Below are positions 25,455-34,885 of a DNA stretch of 64,000 nt, one piece after another; position 1 is the stretch's first letter, and each line of letters opens with the position of its first letter. The DNA lies in NCBI GenBank assembly GCA_910575055.1, contig CAJTDC010000015.1, forward strand, positions 1 through 64,000, read 5' to 3'. Source of the stretch: Clostridia bacterium. GTDB lineage: Bacteria; Bacillota; Clostridia; Lachnospirales; Anaerotignaceae. Both the position numbers and the translations under genes were made by a program. The notes under the pieces were generated by a model. That model searched no databases, was not told the DNA's origin, and saw nothing but the letters and a program-made list of their open reading frames with translations.

Positions 25455-27779
25455 CTAATTTTTATTATAATTTTCTTCTTCCTCAAATATAGCAAAGCCA
25501 TTTCTACCATTTTCTTTTACTCTATATAATGCTTCATCTGCTTTTTTATACAATGTTGAAAAATCACTTCCTTGTAATGGTGAAAGAGAAATTCCTATAG
25601 AAACTGTTATTCTAACCTTCTTTTCTCCTTCTCCATAGGTTTGGTCAAACTCTTTTACCAATCTACTTACTGTATTTTTAATAGCAGAAAAAGAATTGAT
25701 ATTTTGCATTAATACAATAAATTCATCTCCTCCTAATCTTCCTACAATATCTGTTTTACGAAAATGATTTTTTAATATATTGGCAGCATCTATCAGTACT
25801 TTATCTCCTATTTGGTGTCCTAATGTATCATTTACTGTTTTAAAATTATCTAAATCACATATTAAAAAGGCGTGAACTCCTTTATCTATTATTTTTTGTG
25901 ACACTATTTCTGTAATTAATTTTTCTGATGTAGCTCTATTATAAACTTCTGTTAAGAAATCCATATCCGCTTGTTTTTTGAGTTCTAATTCTTTTCCTTT
26001 TTTATCATTAATGTCTTTTATTACCATCAATCCCTTTATATCACCACTTTCTGGTTCCTGCAAAAAGTGAATAATACATTCTACCCAAATATAATTATTT
26101 TCATTTTCTTCCATTTTTCTGCGATATTCCAAATGTAATACCCTTTTTCCTCTAAAAAACACATAATATAGATTTTCTCTTGAAAACGTTGTTAAAGTAG
26201 ATAATCTATCATCTTCATAAATAGTAGATTGTATTGTTTCATACAAATATTTTGAATAAATTTGTCTTTTTTTAGAAGTATCACTTTCTTCTATCTCATC
26301 AAAATTTTGTTCTTCAATATAATCTCTTGTAATATTAATTTCGTAAGACATTATTGCGTTAGATGTAATTACTTTACGTAATTCTATTTCTTCTGCAATT
26401 TTCATTTCACTTTCCTTCAACAATGTAGCATCTTCTAAAATACCTACTGTTTGTATAATACTACTTTTTTCTCTATCAAATATATTCGTAACAATAATTT
26501 TGCTCCATACAAAATTTCCATTAGGTTGCCTTATTTTTATAATAGCACTTGCAGTTTGTTGTCCTTCCTCAATTTTTTCAAAAACTGTACGAACATCTTT
26601 CACAGAACTAGAAACAACCCAATTTTGTTGTATTAAACTTTCTGGAATATTTTCTAATTGTCTTGAAAAACCATATTTTTCATTTCCTTTGTAACGAAAT
26701 GTTAATTGTTTTGTTTCAATATCATAATCAAATATTACTTGTGTTCCTTGAGATACTGCAATGGCAAGACTAGTTTCATTTTGTTTTAATATCTGGTTCA
26801 TTTGCATCATTTCATCTCTACTTTTTTTAGACAAATAAAATATCCACGCAAATGTTAGCACAAATATTCCTAAAACTTCTACCAGAAGTTTCCAAACCAT
26901 TGTATTGATTTTATGTAGTTTTTTATCCATTATCTCTGGGTTCATAACAGAAATTGTATACCATTTATTTTCTCCATAAGGTGTATAATGCATATATCTT
27001 TGTTCTCCACTTAAAATATAAGGAGTAATTTTATCTTCATTTTGTACCATATTAATTTTAATTTGGTCAATATCATTTTCTAATAAATTTGTTTGTGATA
27101 TATCTTCCCAAAAATTCTCTTCTAATATAGAATTCTCTTTTTTAGGTTTTAGTATAAAATTTCCATCTTGTTCTACAATACCAAAATAATACTGTCTATT
27201 TTCATTCATATTTGTCATAGCTTCAGAAAAACTTTCCACATCAATCGCTCCATAAAGTACCCCTATAATTACGCCATTTTTATAAATTGGTACAGCATTG
27301 ACAAATTCATATTCTGATTGCAATGGTTGTGTTATTAAATTTGATGTATTACTAATTCCTATAATTGCTTTTTTAAAAAATTCTTCTTCGCTGACATCAA
27401 TGGTCATTTTTTCATTCGCTGTTGTTTGTGCTAATCCCTTTACATCAGCAATACCTATATAATTAAATTGAACACTAACCATTTCTTTTTTTAATTTTTT
27501 TTCTATTTCTATAATATCTCTTTCTTCTGTTAATGTTATAATTTCTGTTATATTTTCTATATGTTTTAAAGAATTATCTAATATTGCCTTTACTTTTTTA
27601 CTACTTTGTTGTGAAAATTCCTGTAATTCAATATAACTGCGTTCCAACTCTTCCTGTCGTAATACATTATGAAAATGTAAAAAAAACCACGAGGCTACTA
27701 TACAAAATAATAGAGATGCTATAATTAATTGTATATATAATCTTTTTTTTTCTTTTTTCAATATCCTTATTTCTTTCAT
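25455..27779 (-). CDS. Membrane diguanylate cyclase (Cache-PAS-PAS-GGDEF)
   Basis: A 774-residue protein that should make cyclic di-GMP from GTP. A transmembrane helix at about 13-35 and another at about 305-325 bracket an extracellular Cache-like sensor. Two PAS-type regions follow (about 335-455, containing NGNFVWSKIIV, and 470-600). The GGDEF domain occupies the last 170 residues, with the intact active motif GRLGGDEFIVL and the inhibitory I-site RKTD five residues upstream. FLICDLDNFKTVNDTLGHQIGDKVL fits an active cyclase. No EAL domain is present. The start ATG follows GGGGGGAAC. Two palindromic repeats (27947-28065) and one perfect palindrome (27923-27940) lie upstream. Confidence 0.9.
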   Translation of the reverse strand: MKEIRILKKEKKRLYIQLIIASLLFCIVASWFFLHFHNVLRQEELERSYIELQEFSQQSSKKVKAILDNSLKHIENITEIITLTEERDIIEIEKKLKKEMVSVQFNYIGIADVKGLAQTTANEKMTIDVSEEEFFKKAIIGISNTSNLITQPLQSEYEFVNAVPIYKNGVIIGVLYGAIDVESFSEAMTNMNENRQYYFGIVEQDGNFILKPKKENSILEENFWEDISQTNLLENDIDQIKINMVQNEDKITPYILSGEQRYMHYTPYGENKWYTISVMNPEIMDKKLHKINTMVWKLLVEVLGIFVLTFAWIFYLSKKSRDEMMQMNQILKQNETSLAIAVSQGTQVIFDYDIETKQLTFRYKGNEKYGFSRQLENIPESLIQQNWVVSSSVKDVRTVFEKIEEGQQTASAIIKIRQPNGNFVWSKIIVTNIFDREKSSIIQTVGILEDATLLKESEMKIAEEIELRKVITSNAIMSYEINITRDYIEEQNFDEIEESDTSKKRQIYSKYLYETIQSTIYEDDRLSTLTTFSRENLYYVFFRGKRVLHLEYRRKMEENENNYIWVECIIHFLQEPESGDIKGLMVIKDINDKKGKELELKKQADMDFLTEVYNRATSEKLITEIVSQKIIDKGVHAFLICDLDNFKTVNDTLGHQIGDKVLIDAANILKNHFRKTDIVGRLGGDEFIVLMQNINSFSAIKNTVSRLVKEFDQTYGEGEKKVRITVSIGISLSPLQGSDFSTLYKKADEALYRVKENGRNGFAIFEEEENYNKN

Positions 27780-27922
27780 AATTTATCTTGTTCCCCCTGC
27801 GAAAAAAATAGAGTCATTGTTATATACTAAGTATAACTTATGTTATATTAAAGACTTTTCTATAAAACTACTCTAAACAGCATCTTTTTTACTATTTCGT
27901 TTTGATATATTTTAATTTTTAT

Positions 27923-28069
27923 ATGTTAATGTATTAACATTAAATGTATCATATTAAATTATGATATGCAATAGAGAATATAACACTTTTTTATTCATTT
28001 TTTTTAAATTTATAATATCTCTCTTTTTTGTGTAAAACTTTTTATAATGTCATATTATTTTATGATATG
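27923..28069. promoter_or_regulatory. Palindrome cluster upstream of the diguanylate cyclase
   Basis: ATGTTAAT-GT-ATTAACAT (27923-27940) is a perfect 8-2-8 palindrome. TATCATATTAAATTATGATA (27947-27966) and TCATATTATTTTATGA (28050-28065) are two copies of a second palindrome, each followed by TATG(C/T)(A/T)ATAG. Such repeated dyads usually mark operators. No regulator in the window can be assigned. The rest of 27780-28110 is featureless AT-rich DNA. Confidence 0.4.
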
Positions 28070-28116
28070 TTATAGTAAATTTATTTTTGACTTTTTATAT
28101 TATTTTTTAAATACCA

Positions 28117-28144
28117 AAACCACGCCTATAAAGACGTGGTTTTA
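28117..28144 (-). terminator. Terminator of the kinase/binding-protein operon
   Basis: AAAACCACG and CGTGGTTTT pair around TCTTTATAGG, nine bases after the lipoprotein stop codon. Confidence 0.8.
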
Positions 28145-28152
28145 ATAGTTTA

Positions 28153-29472
28153 TTATTTTGTTAATGCTTTTTGTTGCAATCTATCAAATTCTGCCATACA
28201 CTCCTCTACACTAGCACCATTTAATAAATATCTTACGATAATACAAGTATTTCCCCATTGTTCTACATTCATAGCTGCATTGGAGCCAAGTACATAAATA
28301 TTTTCTTCTATTTTATTATTAAGTGGTTTTAATGCCTCAATACAATCTACTTCAACATTTTTAGAAGGAGAAATTACTTTATTTGTTTTCGTATAAATTT
28401 GAAGTGCTTCATCAGAAAATATAATATCCAAAACATCCATAGTATCTTTTAAATGCTGTGCATTTACATTTACACCATATCCTGTCATAGATACCACAGG
28501 CATTTGACCTCGTTGACTTGGAAATCCTATTACCTGTAATTCAAAATCTGTATTTCCATAAGCAGTTTCTGTATTTGCTGCTCCCCAATATGCCATTACA
28601 ATAGGTGTTTTTTGTGCCAAAAAATCTGCTCTTTCTTCCTCAATTGCTTCAGAAATATAGGCTTTTTCTGCATCAATGTAACCATTATCAATTAGTTTTT
28701 GCAGAAATTCAAAACCTGTACGCATATAATCACTGTATTTTCTTTCTCCATTATTTAATGCCTGTATTTCTTCCTCTGTATTTTCTCCATTATATAAATC
28801 TGCATATGCTTGAGCAAACACAAAATTCTCTAACCACCAACGATTTGCTCCAACAGGTGTTTCAATACCATTTTGTTGAAATACTTCACAGCATTCTAAA
28901 AATTCCTCTGGTGTATTTGGTAATGGCAAATGATATTTATCAAACATATCTTTATTTACAAATAAGCCATGTACTACAATTTCTTGCGGAATTGCTACTA
29001 ATTTTCCATTTACTACATTTGCTGTTTTTACAACTTCTCTTAAATTTTTTGCACTATCTAACACGGATAAATCCGCAAGTTTTCCTTCTGAACCTAATAT
29101 TTGTATGGTATCTGGATTAAGCAAATACCAATCATCCATATTATTTCTTGCCCTATCCAGTGTCACGTCATCATATGTTCTTTCTTGATAATTTTCTGCT
29201 GTATAAGTTCTATATTCTACAATCAAATTTAATCTTTGTTCCGCCATTGCTACTGTCATATCAAATGCAGTTCTTGCTACGTTATCTGCATCTGGATTTG
29301 TTTTTTCCATAGGACCAAATAAATTGACCACTTTTTTATCTTCTTGTTCAGATGAAATTAAATTTTTACTATTTTCTTCATTGCTTCCACAAGCGATTAT
29401 TGTAAACATTGTAATAACAGTTAAAAAAACTACTACTATTTTTTTAATATTACTTTTATCATCTTTCTTCAT
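28153..29472 (-). CDS. Extracellular solute-binding lipoprotein (family 1, sugar type)
   Basis: A 439-residue ABC-type binding protein. The lipoprotein signal ends in the lipobox TIIAC (Cys at about 28). The body shows the two-lobe pattern of family 1 carbohydrate-binding proteins: LYNGENTEEEIQALNNGERKYSDYMRTGFEFLQKLIDNGYI, KTPIVMAYWGAA, and QLQVIGFPSQRGQMPVVSMTGYGVNVNA. No permease or ATPase gene is adjacent. It starts three bases after the hybrid kinase stop, with AAAGGAG inside that end, so it is translationally linked. It may be a sensor partner for the kinase rather than a transport component. Confidence 0.85.
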   Translation of the reverse strand: MKKDDKSNIKKIVVVFLTVITMFTIIACGSNEENSKNLISSEQEDKKVVNLFGPMEKTNPDADNVARTAFDMTVAMAEQRLNLIVEYRTYTAENYQERTYDDVTLDRARNNMDDWYLLNPDTIQILGSEGKLADLSVLDSAKNLREVVKTANVVNGKLVAIPQEIVVHGLFVNKDMFDKYHLPLPNTPEEFLECCEVFQQNGIETPVGANRWWLENFVFAQAYADLYNGENTEEEIQALNNGERKYSDYMRTGFEFLQKLIDNGYIDAEKAYISEAIEEERADFLAQKTPIVMAYWGAANTETAYGNTDFELQVIGFPSQRGQMPVVSMTGYGVNVNAQHLKDTMDVLDIIFSDEALQIYTKTNKVISPSKNVEVDCIEALKPLNNKIEENIYVLGSNAAMNVEQWGNTCIIVRYLLNGASVEECMAEFDRLQQKALTK

Positions 29473-29475
29473 ATA

Positions 29476-32061
29476 TTACTCCTTTCTTTTTACATATTGT
29501 TTTACAATTTTCTTTAATACATCAATATTAATTGGTTTTGCCATATGCACATTCATACCTGCCTCCAACGCCTCTTTTTCATCTTCTGCAAAAGCATTTG
29601 CTGTCATAGCAATAATGATTATATTTTTGGCATCTTCTCTATTTAATGCTCTAATTTTTATTGCTGCTTCATAGCCATTCATTACAGGCATTTGAACATC
29701 CATCAATATTGCATCAAATTCATTCTCTTTTGCATTCATAAAACGTTCTATTGCTAATTGACCATTTTCTACAATCTCACAACTTGCTTCTTCTATTTCC
29801 AACAATTCTGCTAATATTTCTGCATTAATTTCATTATCTTCCGCAGCAAGAAAATGTAATCCCTTTAAAGTAGAAATTTTTGTAGTTTCGGGCACTTCTT
29901 CTTCTTTTTGTTCTGACTGTATTTCAAAAATCTTTTCTTTTAATGCAGATACAAAAAACGGTTTAGCAAGAGTATTTGTATTTTTTATACAAAGTACTTG
30001 TTCTACTTCTTTTGTGTTATCCTTATCATAATCTATTAAAAATAGTATAGGTACACTATCTGTTAGCATTTCTCTTATCTCTTTTATCATTTCTATATCA
30101 TCTATATCTAATATATTCCAATCAATCAAAATCATATTATATTGTTGTTGTGTATTATAATATTGTTGTATATTATGCAATATCTCTTGTTTACTAGAAA
30201 CTATATCTACTGTTACTCTAGTATCTTTCATAAGTGTTTGAATATCCTTACAGGCTTCTCCACATTCTACTGCCAATATACGAGAAATTCCACTGTTTTT
30301 CCAAAATTGTTTATCTGCTTGTTCTTCTGGTATACGAAGTTCTAATTCTACTCTAAAAAGGCTTCCTTTATCTATTTCGCTAAAAACTTCTATTGTTCCA
30401 CCCATTAGTTCTACAATACTTTTTGTAATTGCCATACCAAGGCCTGTTCCTTGTACTTTATTTGTTGTACTATTTTCTGCTCTAGTAAAAGCATCAAATA
30501 TTGTTTCAAGATACTCAGGTGTCATACCATATCCATTATCTTCTACCTCAATTTTAATATGCTCATATTGACTAGAACGCTGTTTCAATCCAATAATTCT
30601 AAACCAAATATCTCCTCCTTCTTGTGTATATTTTACAGCATTGGAAAGAAGATTAATCAATATTTGATTTATTCTTGTTTTATCTCCCATTAAATATTCA
30701 TGTTTAATTGCTGTCACTTCTAAATGAAAATTTTGTTTTTTTGTCCTTGCCATAGGGCGAATAATCGCATCTATAGATGACACCAAATCTTTTAATGTAA
30801 ATTCTTCAATATTAAGCACTACTTTTCCACTCTCAATTTTAGAAACATCTAAAATATCATTTATCAAATTTAACAGATGTTGACCAGATGCCATTATTTT
30901 TTTAGTATATTCTCTCACTTTAACAGGATTTTCTGCATCCTTAGCAAGCAATGTTGTAAATCCTAGTACCGCATTCATTGGTGTACGAATATCATGAGAC
31001 ATATTAGAAAGAAATGTCGTTTTTGAATTACTTGCAATTTGTGCAGCTTGCAATGCTTGGGCAAGTCGTTTATTATGTATTTCTCTTTCTTCTTCTCTTT
31101 CTTTTCTAATTTTATTTTGTTGTTTTTGATTGAAATAATACACCATACAACATAGAAAAAAAGCAACTAACATTACTATAACAACAATTAAAATATTTTG
31201 ATTTACTGTTTTTCCCTCTTGTTGTATTGCTTCAATAGGTACATATCCAATCAAATAAATATATCCATCATTTACTGACCACATATAATTTAAAGCACTT
31301 TTTTGACGAACATCATGATAAAATAATATATTTTTTCCATTTTTGACACACTCAAAAACTTCTTTACGAAGACTTTCTTCTAAAATATTATTTGCACGGA
31401 AAAAATCTTCTAAATTCAAATGTCCTGCACTTCTTTCTCCCATACCTTTAGGTTTTAGTACGAGCCTTTCATTCTCTGCGTCCATAATATAAAGCATTGC
31501 TTTACCATTATAAAATCCATTTGGAAGTGATTTATCAAAAGAGTCATAAACATATTCTGCATACAATGTTGCAATCGTTTTCCCCTCTTTTTCAACAGGA
31601 CATTTCATAGTATATGCCCACGTTCCCATATAATTTAGATAAGATTCAGAAATAGCTAAATTATCTACTGTTTTCCCAGAAGAAAAATTTAATTCTGCTT
31701 CTGAAAATAATTCTCCTGTATTGGAAATACCTTCTGTTTTTCCTGATAGTATTATAGATAGTTTTACCATTGTTTGATTTTTATGATAAGAGCGAACAAA
31801 ACCTTCTGGATTTTCTATATTTGCAATCTCTTGTGCAATAAGCTTTTGAAATTCTGCTTCTTTCACTAATATTGCTTCTATAGTACCCTTCATTAAATCC
31901 AGACTTTCGCTTAGATTTTGAATTGCTGAATTAGACATTTCTGTAGATATTTTTCGTGATACAGAAAATACTACAGTTGCTAAAATACAAAAAACAATTA
32001 TAATGGAAAGAAGCAAAGCAATTCCTTTATTTGTTTTATTTTTGCTTTGTTTTTTTTTCAT
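29476..32061 (-). CDS. Hybrid sensor histidine kinase with two receiver domains
   Basis: An 861-residue membrane kinase. TM1 is at about 14-33, an extracellular sensor of about 240 residues follows (Cache-like), and TM2 is at about 287-308. HisKA carries FLSNMSHDIRTPMNAVLGF (phospho-acceptor His). HATPase_c shows NLLSNAVKYTQEGG, VEDNGYGMTPEYLETIFDAF and GTGLGMAITKSIVELMGG. A first receiver (about 595-710) has MILIDWNIL; the second (about 735-855) has FDAILMDVQMPVMNGYEAAIKIR with the phospho-Asp. No output DNA-binding domain is present. With the following binding protein and diguanylate cyclase it forms a sensing cluster. The promoter is at 32249-32278. Confidence 0.9.
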   Translation of the reverse strand: MKKKQSKNKTNKGIALLLSIIIVFCILATVVFSVSRKISTEMSNSAIQNLSESLDLMKGTIEAILVKEAEFQKLIAQEIANIENPEGFVRSYHKNQTMVKLSIILSGKTEGISNTGELFSEAELNFSSGKTVDNLAISESYLNYMGTWAYTMKCPVEKEGKTIATLYAEYVYDSFDKSLPNGFYNGKAMLYIMDAENERLVLKPKGMGERSAGHLNLEDFFRANNILEESLRKEVFECVKNGKNILFYHDVRQKSALNYMWSVNDGYIYLIGYVPIEAIQQEGKTVNQNILIVVIVMLVAFFLCCMVYYFNQKQQNKIRKEREEEREIHNKRLAQALQAAQIASNSKTTFLSNMSHDIRTPMNAVLGFTTLLAKDAENPVKVREYTKKIMASGQHLLNLINDILDVSKIESGKVVLNIEEFTLKDLVSSIDAIIRPMARTKKQNFHLEVTAIKHEYLMGDKTRINQILINLLSNAVKYTQEGGDIWFRIIGLKQRSSQYEHIKIEVEDNGYGMTPEYLETIFDAFTRAENSTTNKVQGTGLGMAITKSIVELMGGTIEVFSEIDKGSLFRVELELRIPEEQADKQFWKNSGISRILAVECGEACKDIQTLMKDTRVTVDIVSSKQEILHNIQQYYNTQQQYNMILIDWNILDIDDIEMIKEIREMLTDSVPILFLIDYDKDNTKEVEQVLCIKNTNTLAKPFFVSALKEKIFEIQSEQKEEEVPETTKISTLKGLHFLAAEDNEINAEILAELLEIEEASCEIVENGQLAIERFMNAKENEFDAILMDVQMPVMNGYEAAIKIRALNREDAKNIIIIAMTANAFAEDEKEALEAGMNVHMAKPINIDVLKKIVKQYVKRKE

Positions 32062-32248
32062 TATTAATCCCCATTCTATTTCATTATTAATTGATAATAA
32101 TCTTTTATATTACAAATTACTATTTGGAAAAAAATATAAAATTTTTCTTTATTTATATAAATTTACTAACACAGCTTACTATAACAGTCAAAACATAAAA
32201 TATACTATCTGTTGTATTCCTTTGTATCTCTATTATAATAATGAATTT

Positions 32249-32278
32249 ATTATACTCTTTCTATTATTTTTATGTCAA
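32249..32278 (-). promoter_or_regulatory. Sigma-A promoter of the hybrid kinase operon
   Basis: On the minus strand TTGACA (32278-32273) and TATAAT (32254-32249) are separated by 18 bases. It leaves an untranslated leader of about 180 bases, in which I see no known riboswitch. Confidence 0.7.
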
Positions 32279-32351
32279 TATAATTATAAGGTTACTCAAT
32301 TACCACTTCTAAATAGTATTTTTTTATTGCAAAAAAATAGTCCTTGAATTT

Positions 32352-32388
32352 TCAAGGGTTTTTTACTGCGGATAACAGGACTTGAACC
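32352..32388 (-). mobile_element. Left prophage attachment site (copy of tRNA-Leu 3' end)
   Basis: The 25 bases at 32364-32388 are identical to 59409-59433, the 3' end of the intact tRNA-Leu(CAG). Similarity extends outward through TCAAGGGTTTTT with one indel. The terminator-like stem TCCTTGAA/TTCAAGG at 32341-32358 matches that of the tRNA gene. This is the duplicated target left by integration, so the element lies to the right. Confidence 0.9.
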
Positions 32389-32590
32389 AGTTACATTACT
32401 TTTATTAAAATAATGCTACAACTGTACGATATATAACAAATTACTTATATATCAAGCATTTTACCACTTTTTTTATTTGTAAATCAATACAAAAATAAGC
32501 ATATTGACACACTATTTACACAACAAATACAACTCAATGCAACACAAAAATGCAACACGAAAACAAGGCAAGGTATCTTTCTTTACAAAA
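32389..32590. other. Prophage left end, no gene seen
   Basis: About 200 bases between the left attachment site and the last phage gene. The stretch is AT-rich with several short ACAAC and ATGCAACAC motifs and no open frame with a ribosome site. It is probably the former attP arm region. Confidence 0.4.
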
Positions 32591-32615
32591 ATAAGGGGAG
32601 AATTTCTCCCCCTCA
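32591..32615 (-). terminator. Terminator of the phage late operon
   Basis: GGGGGAGAAATTCTCCCC on the minus strand is followed by TTATTTTTG. It lies directly after the Dam stop codon. Confidence 0.8.
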
Positions 32616-32618
32616 TTT

Positions 32619-33378
32619 CTAAAAATTAGATATAATCAATTCTTTATACACACCTCTTTTGCCATCATTAAGAGATAAATTATTACTCCTTTCTACTCCT
32701 TGTATATCAAATCCTTCATACAAATTTCTTATAAAATCATCATCATTATAGCTTAGTACAAAATTGCATTTGATATTTTTTAGCATATCTCTTAACAATA
32801 TATGCTGTTTTTTCCCAAAACTACAACCGCCCATATCATACATTTTTTCCGTTTTATAATAAGGCGGGTCACAATAAAATAACGTACCTTGTTTGTCATA
32901 TTTTTGCAATATGTATTGAAAATCTTTATTTTCTATTACTACTCTTGACAATCTTTTTGAAATTGCTTCTATATCTTGTAAAAACAAATAAGGACTTCTG
33001 TAATTGGCACCATACTGCTCTAATTTTGCACCATAAGATGTCCTAACTAAATAATAAAACATCGCTGCCCTTTGAATATCTGTCAAATCTGTTCTATTTC
33101 TATTTTGTTTAAAATCGTTAAACAGTTCTCTTGCATTGGGTGTAAATCTCAATTCGTTTATTATCGCATTAGAATGATATTTTACACATCGAAATAGATT
33201 AACCAATTCCCCATTTATATCGTTGTACACTTCTTGACTTGCAATTTTTCTTTATAAAACAATACCCAGCCTGCACCGCCGAACACTTCAACATACCTAC
33301 TAATATTTTGTGGAAATTTATTTACAATATGTTTTCTTAACAGCTTTTTGCCACCTATCCAAGGTATAAAACTATTCA
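32619..33378 (-). pseudogene. Phage DNA adenine methylase (Dam), frameshifted
   Basis: A Dam/D12-class N6-adenine methyltransferase gene in two frames. The first part starts at ATG 33378 behind AGGAGG and encodes MNSFIPWIGGKKLLRKHIV, then RYVEVFGGAGWVLFYKEK (motif I, AdoMet binding). At the A5 run (33245-33249) one base is missing. The other frame then continues IASQEVYNDINGELVNLFR and includes the catalytic motif FYCDPPYY at about residue 165. Adding one A restores a full-length protein of about 250 residues. The phage enzyme would protect or mark phage DNA. It is inactive as read, unless the run is a sequencing error. Confidence 0.85.
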
Positions 33379-33418
33379 TAAAAATACCTCCTAAAATAAA
33401 AAAAGGGCATTACTGCCC

Positions 33419-34099
33419 TCATCTGTCATATACTCCCATTCTATCGTGTATTACAAACAGCCTCAACATTGTACCAGTAAGTAGTAACTCTCCTTTTTCA
33501 TTTCCTTTTAATGCACCTTTGTCAATTAGTTTTTGCACCGTTGGCTTTGCCCAATCTGGCATATTTTCATCAATATAGTTGTATATCATTTTTACATTTT
33601 CCTCCTTTTGTTCGCTCAACTTCTTTTTAAAGTCTAGCCATTGCACTTGGTTTCTAACAAAAGGTTCTGGGCACATTTTGCCCGTCACATCATAATGCCT
33701 TATTATATTTCCTATAGGTATACTGTACTTTGCCATAAGCACCTTTATTAGTTTAATTGCTGTATTTTGTGTTTGTTCATTTATGTAGTATTGCCCTTTC
33801 TCATCTTTTTCACTACACATTTCAACACCAATGCTGTTATCATTTCTACATTTGGGGTGTTTGTAGCTTTTCGCTCCACAATGCCAAGCGGTATCCGTAT
33901 CTTTCACACTTTGTACTATAGTATTTTCATCTACAAAATAATGAGCAGAAGCATTTCTATTTGGTTGAGCAAAATAATTACCATTGCCTTCTGCCTTGTC
34001 ACCATTATTCGCTGTGTAATGCACTACAATATATTGTATAGGCTGTTTTCTGCCTTTGTTGTAATTGCTTTGATGTGCTAACATCTGTTTGATTTCCAT
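33419..34099 (-). CDS. Phage endolysin: N-acetylmuramoyl-L-alanine amidase
   Basis: A 226-residue amidase_2 (PGRP-like, zinc) enzyme that cuts the amide bond between muramic acid and the stem peptide. Zinc ligands are visible: His in IVVHYTANNG, His in NIIRHYDVTGKMCPEPF and Cys in the same loop. DTAWHCGAKSYKHPKCRNDNSIGVEMC is typical. The C-terminal 60 residues (DENMPDWAKPTVQKLIDKGALKGNEKGELLLT) resemble a short SLH-like/amidase tail module common in clostridial phage lysins. The start ATG 34099 follows GAGGTG. Holin and XhlA-like genes are directly upstream, completing the lysis cassette. Confidence 0.9.
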   Translation of the reverse strand: MEIKQMLAHQSNYNKGRKQPIQYIVVHYTANNGDKAEGNGNYFAQPNRNASAHYFVDENTIVQSVKDTDTAWHCGAKSYKHPKCRNDNSIGVEMCSEKDEKGQYYINEQTQNTAIKLIKVLMAKYSIPIGNIIRHYDVTGKMCPEPFVRNQVQWLDFKKKLSEQKEENVKMIYNYIDENMPDWAKPTVQKLIDKGALKGNEKGELLLTGTMLRLFVIHDRMGVYDR

Positions 34100-34109
34100 A
34101 TGTATCACC

Positions 34110-34376
34110 TCAATCTTTTTTAGGTTTCTGATAAGTCAATGCCTGTTTACTATCTGTAATGCCTTGTGTAGTAGGGTCATTGACATAGCCCACAACCGCC
34201 ACAACAACACAACCTAATGCAAAAGGATTACTCAAAAGGTTTTTCACCTGCTCCGCTAGTATTGCCCAACTGGTAAACATTTCTGGTTTTGCTCCAACAG
34301 CCGCCAACACTATCGCCACCAATCCAAACCAAAAATACGGATTTTTTGCCCTTACCTTCCAGTTGATTTTTTTCAT
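34110..34376 (-). CDS. Phage holin (phi LC3 type)
   Basis: An 88-residue protein with two hydrophobic spans (PYFWFGLVAIVLAAVGA and NPFALGCVVVAVVGYVNDP). It ends GITDSKQALTYQKPKKD, a typical tail of the phi LC3 holin family (TTQGITDSxxALxY). It forms holes in the membrane so that the amidase reaches the wall. GAAAGGAAGG precedes the ATG, overlapping the end of the upstream gene. Confidence 0.9.
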   Translation of the reverse strand: MKKINWKVRAKNPYFWFGLVAIVLAAVGAKPEMFTSWAILAEQVKNLLSNPFALGCVVVAVVGYVNDPTTQGITDSKQALTYQKPKKD

Positions 34377-34378
34377 AG

Positions 34379-34633
34379 CTATACCTTCCTTTCTTCTAAT
34401 ATACTTATTCTATTCTCGTGTTCTGCTAGCTGTTCATCTTGTTTATTATTGTGTGCCCATATTTTGACATGACTATCATGATTATGATTTTCAAATTTCT
34501 CCATTTTTGACTCTAAATGCTCACAAGTATCATTTAATTTTGTAATAGTATTTGTCAAATTCATAATAGGCTTTGTGACTGTAGCAATCAGCCCTAGCAA
34601 TGCAATCATTACTGTTACAATTTCCCACTCCAT
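34379..34633 (-). CDS. XhlA-like lysis accessory protein
   Basis: An 84-residue protein with an N-terminal membrane anchor (EWEIVTVMIALLGLIATVTKPIM) followed by a coiled coil (NTITKLNDTCEHLESKMEK, HENRISILEERK). Size, topology and position before the holin match XhlA/haemolysin-type phage proteins. GGAGGG lies before ATG 34633. The precise role in lysis is inferred. Confidence 0.65.
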   Translation of the reverse strand: MEWEIVTVMIALLGLIATVTKPIMNLTNTITKLNDTCEHLESKMEKFENHNHDSHVKIWAHNNKQDEQLAEHENRISILEERKV

Positions 34634-34689
34634 ACTATTCCCTCCTTCTCCTTTATGCTAAAATGAAAAACATCTCAAAAAATCTCAAT

Positions 34690-34732
34690 AAAAAAAGAGT
34701 TAAAAAACGTTTTAATGCTTTTTAAAACTCTT
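34690..34732 (-). terminator. Hairpin between tail and lysis genes
   Basis: AAAAGAGTTTTAAAAA pairs imperfectly with TTTTTAACTCTTTTTT on the minus strand. It separates the XkdX-like gene from the lysis cassette and may reduce or end upstream transcription. Confidence 0.6.
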
Positions 34733-34885
34733 TTAAATTTCTTTTTCTATTTGTTCTACTTCTTGTTTTTCTCCTACAATATCTAAATACTGCTCTTGTG
34801 TAATCTTCCCCAATGTTACATATCTCTGTAACTGGTCTTTTCTTACAAAATTCCTTTGATATCTTTGTTTTAATATCTCAAACAT
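34733..34885 (-). CDS. XkdX family phage protein
   Basis: A 50-residue protein. FEILKQRYQRNF is followed by RYVTLGKITQEQYLDIVGEK, matching the XkdX pattern (Y-V-x-L-G-x-I-T-x-x-x-Y-x-x-I-x-G). XkdX proteins are small products found between tail-fibre and lysis genes in PBSX-like phages; their role is unknown. The start ATG 34885 overlaps the previous gene by 8 bases, with GAGGGAGG upstream. Confidence 0.8.
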   Translation of the reverse strand: MFEILKQRYQRNFVRKDQLQRYVTLGKITQEQYLDIVGEKQEVEQIEKEI

